The translations under genes were made by a program, and so were the position numbers. A DNA stretch of 36,806 nt from Gammaproteobacteria bacterium (GTDB lineage: Bacteria; Pseudomonadota; Gammaproteobacteria; Pseudomonadales; Azotimanducaceae). Within the stretch, counting starts at the first letter, position 1, and every line of letters starts with the position of its first letter. This document shows, in pieces, positions 8,571-17,788 of this stretch. The stretch is taken from contig JAPPHD010000006.1 of assembly GCA_028821125.1 (NCBI GenBank), positions 1-36,806 of the forward strand, in the 5' to 3' direction. Under the pieces are notes generated by a model. It was not told the DNA's origin, did not search any database, and saw only the letters and a list, made by a program, of their open reading frames with translations.

Positions 8571-8627
8571 TGCTAGTATCGTTGCATGTTCAGCCCGGTA
8601 TTCGGTGGGCAACATGCAGAGCACTGA
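8571..8627 (+). other. Duplicated promoter/start remnant and 13-codon leader frame
   Basis: Bases 8571-8604 match 6343-6376 (extended -10, ATG and first codons of the coiled-coil gene) at 27 of 34 positions, with the same -10 to ATG distance. Here the ATG at 8586 opens only a 13-codon frame (MFSPVFGGQHAEH) ending in TGA at 8627, overlapping the start of the TIR-like gene at 8614. It may be a leftover of a coiled-coil gene or the promoter now used by the TIR-like gene. Confidence 0.5.
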
Positions 8628-9531
8628 AAGCAGGACGGATTGGCTGCCGTTGGACGGCAACTGGGAGTTCGACGGCGACAACGCCACGTTCGAGCACGAT
8701 CCTGCGGAATCTACTCATTCCCGTCATCCATTGGGTGTGGCTCTGTCTGCGCTGCGTGCCCCACGTGGTGGGTGTTTGTCCGCCGAGGTCACACTGCCGG
8801 AAAACCTCGAAGGAGACCCGGCCGCACGGTTGCTGATCGGGTATGAAGCTGCCTCGAAGGACTACTACACGGTTGGGTTGGGTGGATACGGGTTCGCGTA
8901 AGTGCTCCATGAATGCCGGGAAAACGTGCACCGTCTGCTGCACGGCCTGGGCAGGCGTTCGCACCTCAGGCCGGGCGGGAAGTATCGCGTGGCGGCGGCT
9001 GTTCATTCGCACCGGGTGACACTCGCGATCGACGGCATCAGCGTATTCACCCAAGACTTGCCTCGCCCGCTCACCGCTCAGGCGGGGGTTGTTGCCCATG
9101 CTCACGGAACCGTCAGGTTCGAGGCGTTCGATTGGGCTGCCAGGCGGGGCAAGGCCTTTGTCGTCATGGAGTTTGACGAGCCGTACAACAGCCTCTACAA
9201 AAGCGTCATCAAACCGATTTGTGAAAATGGTGGTTTCGACGCCGAGCGTGCCGATGACGTTTATCGACCAGGCGTGATACTCCAGGACATCACAGCCGCC
9301 CTGGGTGCAGCGGATGTAGTGATTGCCGAGATCTCGCCGATCAATGCCAATGTCTTCTACGAGGTGGGGTACGCCCATGCGCGCCAGACCCCTACCATTC
9401 TGCTCGCGCGGCGCGGCGAGCAGCTACCGTTCGACGTAAGCGGGTATCGCACGATCTTCTACGAGAACACCATCAGCGGCAAAGACGACGTTGCCAGCGA
9501 TCTCCGATGGCACCTCGCGCACATCCGTTGA
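8614..9531 (+). pseudogene. TIR-like/deoxyribosyltransferase-fold protein with N-terminal beta-sandwich, broken by in-frame TAA
   Basis: A single reading frame runs from the ATG at 8614 to the stop at 9531 and is interrupted only by TAA at 8899-8901. The first part (95 aa) and the second (209 aa from a GTG at 8902) read as one protein. The N-terminal portion, spanning the stop, resembles a concanavalin-like/DUF1080 beta-sandwich (LDGNWEFDG, YYTVGLGGYGFA, then KYRVAAAVHSHRVTLAIDG). The C-terminal domain (KAFVVMEFDEPYNSLYKSVI to the end) has the nucleoside 2-deoxyribosyltransferase/TIR-like fold with ADVVIAEISPINANVFYEVG, where the Glu of FYEVGYAHA is the expected catalytic residue. Such domains often act as NAD- or nucleotide-cleaving effectors in anti-phage systems (family knowledge). 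The second part alone could still be translated from the GTG. Either a recent nonsense mutation (Tyr TAC to TAA fits) or a sequence error. Confidence 0.75.
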
Positions 9532-9571
9532 CGAACTCTCTGGCTCGAATCGGAGGGAAACCCCGAATTGC

Positions 9572-11899
9572 TCATGTCGGCGGCGCGGCCATGCGATAGC
9601 CGACGCCGCGCTCGTTGAAGATCCAGGTGGGGTCGCCGGCCCGGTCGCCGAGCTTGTCGCGCAGTTGCTTGACGAAGATTCGCACGAGGTTGGTGTCGGC
9701 GCTGGCTCGGCCGGACCAGATACGGTCCAGCAGTGTGTCGAAGGTGACCACGCGCCCGGCATTGACGGACAGCAGGCGCAGCAGTTCGTATTCGGTTACG
9801 GTCAGGTTGACGGCGCGGCCGGCGACGGTCACTTCGCGGCGGTCGTAGCGCACGGCGAGGTCGCCGAGCACGAACGGGTCCGGCTGCTCATGGCGGCGCA
9901 GCGCCGCGCTCACGCGGGCCACGAGTTCGGTGGGCGAGAACGGCTTGACGATGTAGTCGGAGGCGCCCGCCTCGAAGGCGCGCGCGACGGTCTCGTCGCG
10001 CCCGTACCCGGAAATGAACACCACGGGAATCTCGGCCAGTTCCGGCACCTGCTCGAGCAGTTGGATGCCGTCGCTGCCGGGCAGCAGCAGGTCGAGCAGC
10101 ACCAGCCGCGGCCGCTCGGCGCGGATGAGGCGTGAAAGATCCTGGGGCGCGCCGGTGACGATGGGGGCGTAGCCGGCCCTGGACAGGGCGTCGCGCACGA
10201 AGCGCAGTGTGCGCGGGTCGTCGTCGACCACCAGGACGCGCGGGGGTTCGCCCGCCGCGCGGGCCGGCCGCTCGTTGGCGGGTGCGGCGGCCGGGGCGCC
10301 GGAGGCTGCGGGGATGGTGAAGGTGATGGTGGCGCCGTGGCCGGGGCCGTCGCTCTCGGCGCGGATTCGCCCGCCGTGCGCCTCGACGAGCCCCTTGCAG
10401 ATCGCGAGTCCGAGCCCGTGACCGGCGGTGTGGCTGGTGCCGCCGAGGTGCTTGCGGAAGAGGTGCGGCAGCAGCTCCGGCGCCAGGCCCGGCCCGTCGT
10501 CTGCGACCGAGATCGCGACATGCGTGCCTTCCCGCGCCGCGGCAACGCGGACTGTGGACGCCGGCGGCGCGTGGCGCGCGGCGTTGGCGAGCAGGTTGTT
10601 CAGCACCTGCGCGATGCGCCGCCGGTCGGCCATCACGTCGGGCAGGCCGGACGGCAGGTTCGCGACCACGGCCTGGCGGCCGCCGGCGCCGGTGAAGGTG
10701 TCGCGGGCGCGCTCGACCAGGCCCGCCACGGGCGTCGGCTCGGGAGCCACCGACAGCGTGCCCGCCTCGATACGGCCGGCGTCCAGCAGGTCGCCGATCA
10801 GGCCGCGCATCTGGTTCGCCTGCTGGTCGATGATGCGGGAAAACTCGTGCACCTCCGCGGGCTCGAGGTTGGCGCCTTCGCCCAGCAGCGTGGCGGCGGA
10901 ACCCTTGATGGCGGTGAGCGGTACGCGCAGCTCGTGGCTCACCAGGCTCAGGAACTCGGTGCGCATGCGTTCCATTTCGTCGAGCGGCGCGAGGTCCTGC
11001 AGGGTGACCACCACCGACCGCCTGGCAACCCCTTCCGCGGGGATGGGGGTGGCGTTGACCAGCGTGCGCACGCTGCGCCCGTCCGGTACCGACAGCACCA
11101 TCTCTTCGGCGCGCACGGTCTCGGGGTCGGGGTTTGCGAACTGGTCGGCCAGTGGAAAGTCGGCGAGGGAGGTCTCGCGGCCGTCCGCGCGGCGGCAGGT
11201 GACGACTTCGAGGAGCTGTTCCGTCGGATGCCCGGGCATGCGCAGGCTCTCGACGATGCGCCTCGCCTCCCGGTTGAACGACACCGGCCGGCCGCGGCCG
11301 TCGAACACCACCACACCCACCGGCGATGTCTCGACGAGCGCCTCGAGGTCGGCCCGCGCAAGCCGCTCGGAGCGGTACATGCGCGCGTTGGCGATCGCGG
11401 CGGCAGCCTGGGCGGCGAACAGCAGCAGCGCCTTTTCGTCGTCGTCGCTGAACTCGATGCCGCCGGTCTTGTCGGCAAGGAAGAAGTTTCCGACGTTAAC
11501 GCCGCGATAGTGCATCGGCGTGCCCTGGAACGACCAGGAAAACGTTGGGGTGGGTGCGAGCCCCAGCGTACCGGCATAGTCCGCGAGGTCCGGTACCCGC
11601 AGCGTCCCGGGCAGTTCACGCAGGTGCTCGAAGAGGCGGCCCCGGTCGGGCCACGTAGCGAGTTCGACCTCTTCTTCGGGCGTGAATCCGCGGGCGATGA
11701 ACTCCTCCGTACCGCCGTCGTCAGCGACGGTGGCGATCATTCCGGTGCGGGCGCCGGTGAGGGCACAGGCGCCGTCGACCGCCTCCCGCAGCACCGTGTC
11801 GAGGTCGAGGCTCGTGCTCATGCGCAGTATCGCATCGGTCAGCGCGGCGATCCGGTTGCCGGAGTGCTTGTCGGCTGAGGTTGTATCGGATCGAGCCAT
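9572..11899 (-). CDS. GAF-PAS-histidine kinase-receiver-winged helix fusion (two-component system in one protein)
   Basis: The ATG at 11899, preceded by GGGAGG, is chosen over an in-frame GTG at 11938; product 775 aa. Domains in order: GAF (about 17-174), PAS (185-305), HisKA with phosphoacceptor H322 (LVSHELRVPL), HATPase_c (about 420-530; N-box NNLLANAARHA, G-box DDGPGLAPELL, second G-box GHGLGLAICKGL), receiver (about 553-668; acidic DDD, phosphoacceptor D603 in LLDLLLPG, K652 in DYIVKPFSP), and an OmpR/PhoB winged helix (about 675-772; ending WIFNERGVGYRM). All catalytic residues are present. There is no membrane segment, so it senses a cytosolic signal and would itself bind DNA after phosphotransfer. 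Fusing kinase and DNA-binding regulator in one chain is uncommon. A close paralogue lies at 18596-21049. Confidence 0.93.
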   Translation of the reverse strand: MARSDTTSADKHSGNRIAALTDAILRMSTSLDLDTVLREAVDGACALTGARTGMIATVADDGGTEEFIARGFTPEEEVELATWPDRGRLFEHLRELPGTLRVPDLADYAGTLGLAPTPTFSWSFQGTPMHYRGVNVGNFFLADKTGGIEFSDDDEKALLLFAAQAAAAIANARMYRSERLARADLEALVETSPVGVVVFDGRGRPVSFNREARRIVESLRMPGHPTEQLLEVVTCRRADGRETSLADFPLADQFANPDPETVRAEEMVLSVPDGRSVRTLVNATPIPAEGVARRSVVVTLQDLAPLDEMERMRTEFLSLVSHELRVPLTAIKGSAATLLGEGANLEPAEVHEFSRIIDQQANQMRGLIGDLLDAGRIEAGTLSVAPEPTPVAGLVERARDTFTGAGGRQAVVANLPSGLPDVMADRRRIAQVLNNLLANAARHAPPASTVRVAAAREGTHVAISVADDGPGLAPELLPHLFRKHLGGTSHTAGHGLGLAICKGLVEAHGGRIRAESDGPGHGATITFTIPAASGAPAAAPANERPARAAGEPPRVLVVDDDPRTLRFVRDALSRAGYAPIVTGAPQDLSRLIRAERPRLVLLDLLLPGSDGIQLLEQVPELAEIPVVFISGYGRDETVARAFEAGASDYIVKPFSPTELVARVSAALRRHEQPDPFVLGDLAVRYDRREVTVAGRAVNLTVTEYELLRLLSVNAGRVVTFDTLLDRIWSGRASADTNLVRIFVKQLRDKLGDRAGDPTWIFNERGVGYRMAAPPT

Positions 11900-11973
11900 C
11901 GGGCCTCCCGGCGTTTTGGTACCTATTGGGTCCCGCACTGGCTGGTGGGCCGACTGCCGCGGAAACCGGGCGG

Positions 11974-12003
11974 ACTATAGCAAATTTCACGAAAAATTAA
12001 CGT
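11974..12003 (-). promoter_or_regulatory. Probable promoter of the kinase-regulator fusion gene
   Basis: On the minus strand an extended -10 (TGC-TATAGT, hexamer 11974-11979) lies about 68 nt before the first transcribed part of the coding region, in an AT-rich stretch shared with the divergent protease gene. The -35 is weak (GTTAAT region). The divergent arrangement suggests shared regulation. Confidence 0.5.
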
Positions 12004-12138
12004 TCGGAGCAAGTTTCTAAATACGAAATTTACCCAATAAAACAGCGTTCCTGTCAGACTGATTCGAGATGCGGAGATAGACGCGCTCGGCGGTGCCTGC
12101 CACCGCCAGGAATCCATTGGTGGCATGCGAAGTAAGCG

Positions 12139-15100
12139 TTGGAAACCGAATTGAGGTCACCCACAACACGCAAGGCGTTGGGCCTGTTGATCGGCGCACT
12201 CGCCTGTGCGTCGGTCGCAGGCGCTCTGCTGTACTTCTGGTGGAATCCGGCGGCGACGAGCGCGGATTCGAACCCGATGCCGGCCGACGCCGCAGCGCGG
12301 ATTGCCGCTGAAAGCCGAGGCGAGAAAATCCTGCCCGAGGTAAAAGCCCCACCCGGTGCGAAGCTGCGGCGCGACTTGCCGGATCGGGTTGCAAACGGTT
12401 CGCTCCCGTTGGAAGCGCCAGAAGCAACGCCCCCGGCAGGATACGCATTCAGCGAGCACTTCGGCGAAATGGCCAGAGGGTCGGTAAAGACCGCGACGGC
12501 GCAGGTCGAAAAGGACGCTCGCGCACCCACCTGGCTCGATGGGCCGAGCGACGTTGCGCGGCTCGTGGACCAGGCCGTGGCGCAAGGGCGAAGCTGGTCG
12601 TTTGGCTGGATTCGCCCGGCAGGCGACACGACTCCCGCCGGGTTGGCCCGGTCGCTGGCGGGCACGGGTGTCGAGATCGTCGGGATGTCGGGCCGCCTCG
12701 TGCGCGCCCGATTGCCGGGCGAATTGCACCGGCTTCGATCGATCGTGTCGCTGGCTGCCGTCGACGGCATCGCCGCCATGCCGGTGGCGGCGAAACTCGC
12801 GGGATTCGGCGAATCGCCACCGGGCCACATGGGCGAATCGACGCCGATCTATGTGACGCTGATGCCGGACGATCCCGATGGCCGATGGCGCCGGGCGATG
12901 GAAGATCTCGGCGCAACCGTCGGCGGGTACGATCCGGCGCTTCGTGTCTACAGGGCGACCGCCGACGCCGTGGCGATCGGCGCACTCGCGGATCAAGACT
13001 ACGTGCTCGCCGTGGAACCCGTTCCCGTGGTGGAAGCGACCCACGACACCGCCGTTCCCGCCATGGGCGCCGACGCGTTGCGCGCTCATGCCGGTTCCCC
13101 CGGGGCCTACATGGGAACCGGCGGCGCTTCCGTGCCCGTGGCGGTGATGGACACCGGACTCAACATCAACCACCTGGACATCGTGTCGGACCGGGACAGC
13201 ATCTGCGCCGCCAATTTCGTGTACAGCTCCTGGGGCAGTCCCGATAACCCGATACTGGAAGATGAAGACCTCTGGATGGACGCGAACGGTCACGGAACGC
13301 ACGTCACCGGCACGATCGCCGGTCGGGGTGTCGTCGAACGCCGGTTCGCCGGCATGGCGCCTTCGGTGCGCCACATCCGGTTCGCCAAGGTGCTGAGCCG
13401 GCAAGGTTCCGGGTTCGGCGACGACATCGAGCGCGGCATGGATTTCCTGGCGAAGGAATCGGGCTGCAGCGAAGGCGGACGGATGTCGGCACGCGTAAAG
13501 CCGCAGATCGTCAACATGAGCCTGTCGTGGACCAGGCTCACTCATGAGGGAAGGGATTTCGGCGCGCGCAAGCTCGATGCCACCGTGTGGAATCACAAAC
13601 AACTGTACGTGGTCGCGAACTCCAATGCGGCCCGGCGCGGATTCTCGAACTACGCCGCCGCGAAGAACTCGCTCGCGGTCGGCGCGGCGATGGACAGCGG
13701 CGAACTGGTGTCGTTCAGCAGCCTCGGGCCGACGGCGGACGGTCGCCTGGCGCCAAACATTGTGGGCACGGGCGTGAACCTGCATTCCGCCGCAGGCGAT
13801 GGCAGCCGCGGCGGCTACGTCGCAATAAGCGGCACCAGCATGTCCTCGCCGGCCGTGGCGGGCGTTGCCGCGCTGTTGCTGGACGCGGTGCCCACTTACC
13901 AGGATCGGCCGGCGCTGGCACGGGCCCGGTTGATGGCGAGCGCGATTCGACCGGACGTGTGGCTGGCCGAAAGCGGTGAGTTTGCTGCCAACAACAGCGC
14001 GGGCCCGGGTTCCTTACAGGACCGGTACGGTCTGGGCAAGGTCTCCGCGCGAACGACGGTTCTCCAGCGCCATCGGCCCGATGGATGGCAGAACGGCAGC
14101 GTGACCACCCATCTGGTCGATGGCCAGTACGCCTGGCGGGATATCGAGGTGCCGTCTGGAGCGAACCGCCTGGACATCGTGATGACGTGGGACGAACCGC
14201 CGGCGGATGCGGTGGCAAGCACCGTCGTGAACGACCTGGACCTGTGGCTCGACCGGGACGGAGACTGCGAAGCCGAGGCGTGCGGCGAATATGTCTCCCG
14301 CTCGCGCGTGGACAATGTCGAGTGGATCATCGTCCGCAATCCCGAACCCGGCACGTATCGCGTCAAGGTGGTCGCCAACCGCGTTTACACCGCGGCGCCC
14401 CGGGCCGCTGTCGCATGGACGCTGATTCGCGGGGCGTCCACGCCGACCCTGACGGTGGAGGCCGACAAGGAACGGCTCATCGGCGAGGGTTCGCATGAGT
14501 TGACGCTGACGCTTGCAGCCGACGGCTACGTGGCTGCCGGAACGCGGCTGCACATCGACTGCCGTTCGGCATCGGTGAGCTGCAACGATACCGTCACGAT
14601 CGAAAGCGTGGCGATGACGCGCGCAGACACCGTGCCCGTCGGGCTTGAGGACGAAGCGCATGCCCCGAAGCCACCGGGCTATACGTTCTACAGCAGCGAT
14701 GAAAAACCGGTCGAGCTTGGCGCGTCGATTCCCGTCGGGGAGATCGCAGTCGGAGAGGAGCGGACGATCCATCTCGTCGTCGAGCTCGGCCCCGAGGCGG
14801 ATGGAGCCCGCCTTCACTTCACCGCGAACGCCTGGAACGGTCACGCCGGCCGGTCATCGGTCGACATCGGCTCTGTGGAAGAGACGGCGCCCCTGCCACC
14901 GGACAACGACGCGTTTTCCACGGCGATTGCACTTGAAGGGGATGAAGGCACGCGCAGTCTGGACATGCTTCGGGCGACCCCGGAACCGGGGGAACCGGTG
15001 TTCGAATCCCGATGGGGCCGGCCGGCCGGATCCGTCTGGTACACCTGGACCGCGCCGGCCGACGGTCCCTTCCGCTTCGAGGTGCCTGGCATCGAGTTCG

Positions 15101-15642
15101 ACCCGAATGACCGGGGGCCCGATGAACGGCGCAACGACCGGGTCGATGTGTTCCAGGGGGACGGCTTGACCGGATTGCGCAATGTGGCGACGGGTCTGTG
15201 GGGCGCGTCGTTTTTCGCCAAGCAAGGTGAGCACTACCGTATTCGAGTGGGTTCGCTCGCGCGGGGCGCAGCCATGGACTTGACGTGGTCGCCGGAGGGG
15301 CGGCCCGCGAACGACGACTTTGCCGACGCCATCGTGCTGGAGGGCGAGTCCGGCAGCTTCGAAGGCACCGGCGCCGGCGCGACGCTGCAGCCGGGGGAGT
15401 CGTTCGGGAAGTTGGCCGCGACAACCTGGTTTCGGTGGACCGCGCCACAAGACGGACTGTGGGAATTCAAGGGCGGTGAGCGGCTGCTTGTCTTCGAAGG
15501 CGAAGAGATCGCGGCGCTCCGCCTGATCGGCCCTTCGCCGAGAGACCGAGTGCAGTTTTTTGCGGGTGGTGGCAGGGAGTACAGAATTGCCGTGGCCGAG
15601 CTAGGGGGCGATGAGTCGGGGGCCGATTACAACCTGAGGTGA
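12139..15642 (+). CDS. Exported subtilisin-like serine protease (S8), truncated by in-frame TGA
   Basis: The frame opens at a TTG (12139) or at the TTG at 12151; an in-frame TAA lies just upstream, so the start must be here. The N-terminus has a hydrophobic anchor (about residues 12-35). A prodomain-like region to about 320 precedes the S8 domain with a complete triad: D338 (VAVMDTGLN), H385 (NGHGTHVTG) and S567 (GTSMSSPAVAG), with oxyanion Asn near 494. A P-domain-like sandwich follows (about 640-780), then beta-sandwich repeats opening PxNDxFxxAIxLEG with WYTWTAPxDG. The frame ends at TGA 15640-15642 in YNLR-stop, but coding continues in the same frame to 17538. In sister repeats the residue at this point is Trp (DLTWSPEG, SLTWGSTP), so TGA probably replaced TGG. 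The protease domain itself is intact, and a shortened enzyme could still be secreted. Confidence 0.9.
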   Translation: METELRSPTTRKALGLLIGALACASVAGALLYFWWNPAATSADSNPMPADAAARIAAESRGEKILPEVKAPPGAKLRRDLPDRVANGSLPLEAPEATPPAGYAFSEHFGEMARGSVKTATAQVEKDARAPTWLDGPSDVARLVDQAVAQGRSWSFGWIRPAGDTTPAGLARSLAGTGVEIVGMSGRLVRARLPGELHRLRSIVSLAAVDGIAAMPVAAKLAGFGESPPGHMGESTPIYVTLMPDDPDGRWRRAMEDLGATVGGYDPALRVYRATADAVAIGALADQDYVLAVEPVPVVEATHDTAVPAMGADALRAHAGSPGAYMGTGGASVPVAVMDTGLNINHLDIVSDRDSICAANFVYSSWGSPDNPILEDEDLWMDANGHGTHVTGTIAGRGVVERRFAGMAPSVRHIRFAKVLSRQGSGFGDDIERGMDFLAKESGCSEGGRMSARVKPQIVNMSLSWTRLTHEGRDFGARKLDATVWNHKQLYVVANSNAARRGFSNYAAAKNSLAVGAAMDSGELVSFSSLGPTADGRLAPNIVGTGVNLHSAAGDGSRGGYVAISGTSMSSPAVAGVAALLLDAVPTYQDRPALARARLMASAIRPDVWLAESGEFAANNSAGPGSLQDRYGLGKVSARTTVLQRHRPDGWQNGSVTTHLVDGQYAWRDIEVPSGANRLDIVMTWDEPPADAVASTVVNDLDLWLDRDGDCEAEACGEYVSRSRVDNVEWIIVRNPEPGTYRVKVVANRVYTAAPRAAVAWTLIRGASTPTLTVEADKERLIGEGSHELTLTLAADGYVAAGTRLHIDCRSASVSCNDTVTIESVAMTRADTVPVGLEDEAHAPKPPGYTFYSSDEKPVELGASIPVGEIAVGEERTIHLVVELGPEADGARLHFTANAWNGHAGRSSVDIGSVEETAPLPPDNDAFSTAIALEGDEGTRSLDMLRATPEPGEPVFESRWGRPAGSVWYTWTAPADGPFRFEVPGIEFDPNDRGPDERRNDRVDVFQGDGLTGLRNVATGLWGASFFAKQGEHYRIRVGSLARGAAMDLTWSPEGRPANDDFADAIVLEGESGSFEGTGAGATLQPGESFGKLAATTWFRWTAPQDGLWEFKGGERLLVFEGEEIAALRLIGPSPRDRVQFFAGGGREYRIAVAELGGDESGADYNLR

Positions 15643-17538
15643 GCCCGGATCGACGGGGGGTTGTACGGAAACGACTGGTTTGCTGAGGCCGAGTCGATTG
15701 AAGCCGACGGCTCGTCGGGCGTCAGAGTCTCGATCGACAGCCAGGCGACGGTCGAGCCGGGGGAACCGCCCGAGTCGGGCGTCCGGACGGAATGGTGGGT
15801 CTGGGAAGCGCCGGCAGACGGCTTGTACACCTGGCGACTCGGAGATTCCGGGGAGTCCTCGCCTCGATATCCGATGATGCGGGTCTCGGGTTATTCCGGT
15901 ACGGACTTCGACAACCTTGAACTCGTTGCGGAGACCGGCCCCGGGGCGCCTTATGATTTTCTGATCGATGCTACCGGGGGAGAGCGCTACTCGATGGCCG
16001 TGGGCTTTGCCGGCAACGATATCGCCGCGTTCGAGCAATCGTACGCTTCGGCGAGTTTGACCTGGGGGTCGACGCCGGACAACGACTCATTGATGGGCGC
16101 GACGGCTCTGTCCGGCGTGTCCGGGTCGATTGCGGGTTCGAACGCGTTCGCGACGACAGGCCGCGGCGACCGAAGCGCCACGCTCGGCCGGTCGACGCTG
16201 TGGTGGACGTACGAGGCGCTGGAATCGGGTTGGGTGCGGTTTTCCGTAGAGGGCGAAGGCGGACCCTGGGCGTTGACCGTACAGCGGGAGTCCGAGGACG
16301 GGCCCGGTCTTGAAGTGATTGCGTCAAGCGGTTGGCAAAGGAGCGAAGGCAACGCCGTCGAAGTACTGGCGGAACTCGAGGGAGGCGTTGCCTACACGCT
16401 TGCGCTGGGCACGCGGGGCGCCGGAAGAGGTGGCGAGTTCAGGCTCCGCTGGGAAGAGGCCGAAGCGCCCGCCTGGCTGCGCTATGTGGGCCGTCTGGCC
16501 GACGGCGACCGCGATTCCGGCGGCGAGAGCGTGGTGATTCGGGGAACCGGCGATCTCGCACTCAACGGCAGCGGGAATGCACTCTATTTGGGCTCGCGAA
16601 TCGGCCTGCAGGTGTTTGAACGGGACGGGGTGACCGGCGGGCTCGACCAGGTTCAAGTGCTCGAAACCGGGTTCGATCTCGCAAGCGCCCAGTTGATCTG
16701 GGACCCGAACCGGGATCGATTGCTCGCAAACAACTGCGCTGGCTGGCACTCGTTCGAATCGGCAAACGGCGGCCCGCGGATGACGGACGAGGGTGAACTC
16801 GTGGCGATTGAAGATCCTGGAACCTGCGCGGAATCGCTGTTGATGGACGAAACCGGCTCCCATGTCTATCGCCTCGGCGGTCGGCGGTTGGAGACGTTTG
16901 CTGTCGAGCCGGAAGGCGGGCTCAGGTTTGTCGAGGAGCATTCCCTCCGTTGGGGCATCCCATCGTTTGCGCTGACACAGGACGGGCGCCACGTCTTTGT
17001 CGCAACCGGGTCGACGCTCTGGGTCTTCGACCGCGACCCCCAATCGGGAATGCTCTCGAGAAACGAATTCGTACATGAGTTTGGATCGTTCTGGTCCGAC
17101 CGACCAAGTCCGATGGCAATCAGCGATGACGGCGCTTACCTGTTCCTGTTCAGGGGAGGCGCCAACAGCGTCCACGTTTTTTCCCTCGCAGACCCGTCGA
17201 GTCCGGAACACGCGGCCGACCTGGCGAAATTCTGGGACGCATCATCGGCTTGGGAGCGTTGCCGGTTTGCCGATGCGAGAGGCGATTCTGCTACTCTGGA
17301 CGTGCTTTGCCCGGGGCTGGCGATTACGGCTCGCTGGGATCCCGAAGCGGGTGATCTGATTGGAACGGACTTCATCACGCCGCGAGCCGCAGACCGCTTC
17401 AACGGCGCGCCGGTCCCTGAGTTCGATGGCCCGACAGGCGCGGTTGCGACAGCCGACGATACATACCTGTACGTCAGCACACCGGCTCAGGGGATCCTGG
17501 TTTTCGCAAGGGTAGGCGGCACCATCGAAACGGACTGA
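15643..17538 (+). pseudogene. C-terminal half of the S8 protease gene: two more beta-sandwich repeats and a beta-propeller
   Basis: This is in the same frame as the protease and separated from it only by the TGA at 15640. The best internal start is a TTG at 15661, without a good ribosome site, so separate translation is doubtful. It encodes two further repeats (GNDWFAEAESI and DNDSLMGATAL openings) and, from about 16490, repeated four-strand units with patterns such as ALNGSGNALYLGSRIGLQVF and ALTQDGRHVFVATGSTLWVF. These are typical of seven-bladed lactonase/YVTN-type propellers. No signal peptide is present in this half. It probably mediated surface binding or substrate recognition of the full-length exported protease. 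Together the two parts would make a protein of about 1,800 residues. Confidence 0.7.
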
Positions 17539-17555
17539 CGCGCAGCGTGGAGATG

Positions 17556-17654
17556 ACGGTCGTTCGGGAAACAAGCGGCGCGGATACGACGGTCGTTCGG
17601 GAATTGCGCGGCGCGGATACGACGGTCATTCGCGAATTCCGGAGTCCGGCTCAT
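17556..17654 (+). repeat. 33-bp tandem repeat, three copies
   Basis: Three units start at 17556, 17589 and 17622 with ACGGTCGTTCGGGAA-type sequence; the third is slightly diverged. The 33-nt period keeps frames open on both strands: a 45-codon plus-strand frame from the ATG at 17554 repeating ADTTVVRE, and a minus-strand frame repeating FPNDRRIRAA. Neither has a clear ribosome site. The repeat sits just after the broken protease gene and before the membrane-protein gene. Confidence 0.7.
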
Positions 17655-17788
17655 GCCGATTGCCGGGATGTCGTTCTCGTACGACCATGGTAACGCCGGA
17701 CCGAACCTGCGAGTAACATTCGACCGGCCACGCCTCTTCAGCACCGGTGCCGAGCGATTTCGGCGCCCGCACCCTACAGGAGATGCGC

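Noticed and set aside
8614-17538. Alternative genetic code or stop-codon readthrough
   Set aside because: One interruption is TAA and the other TGA, while many intact genes here end in TGA, TAA or TAG. Independent nonsense changes or sequence errors explain the data better; no SECIS-like context is evident at the TGA.
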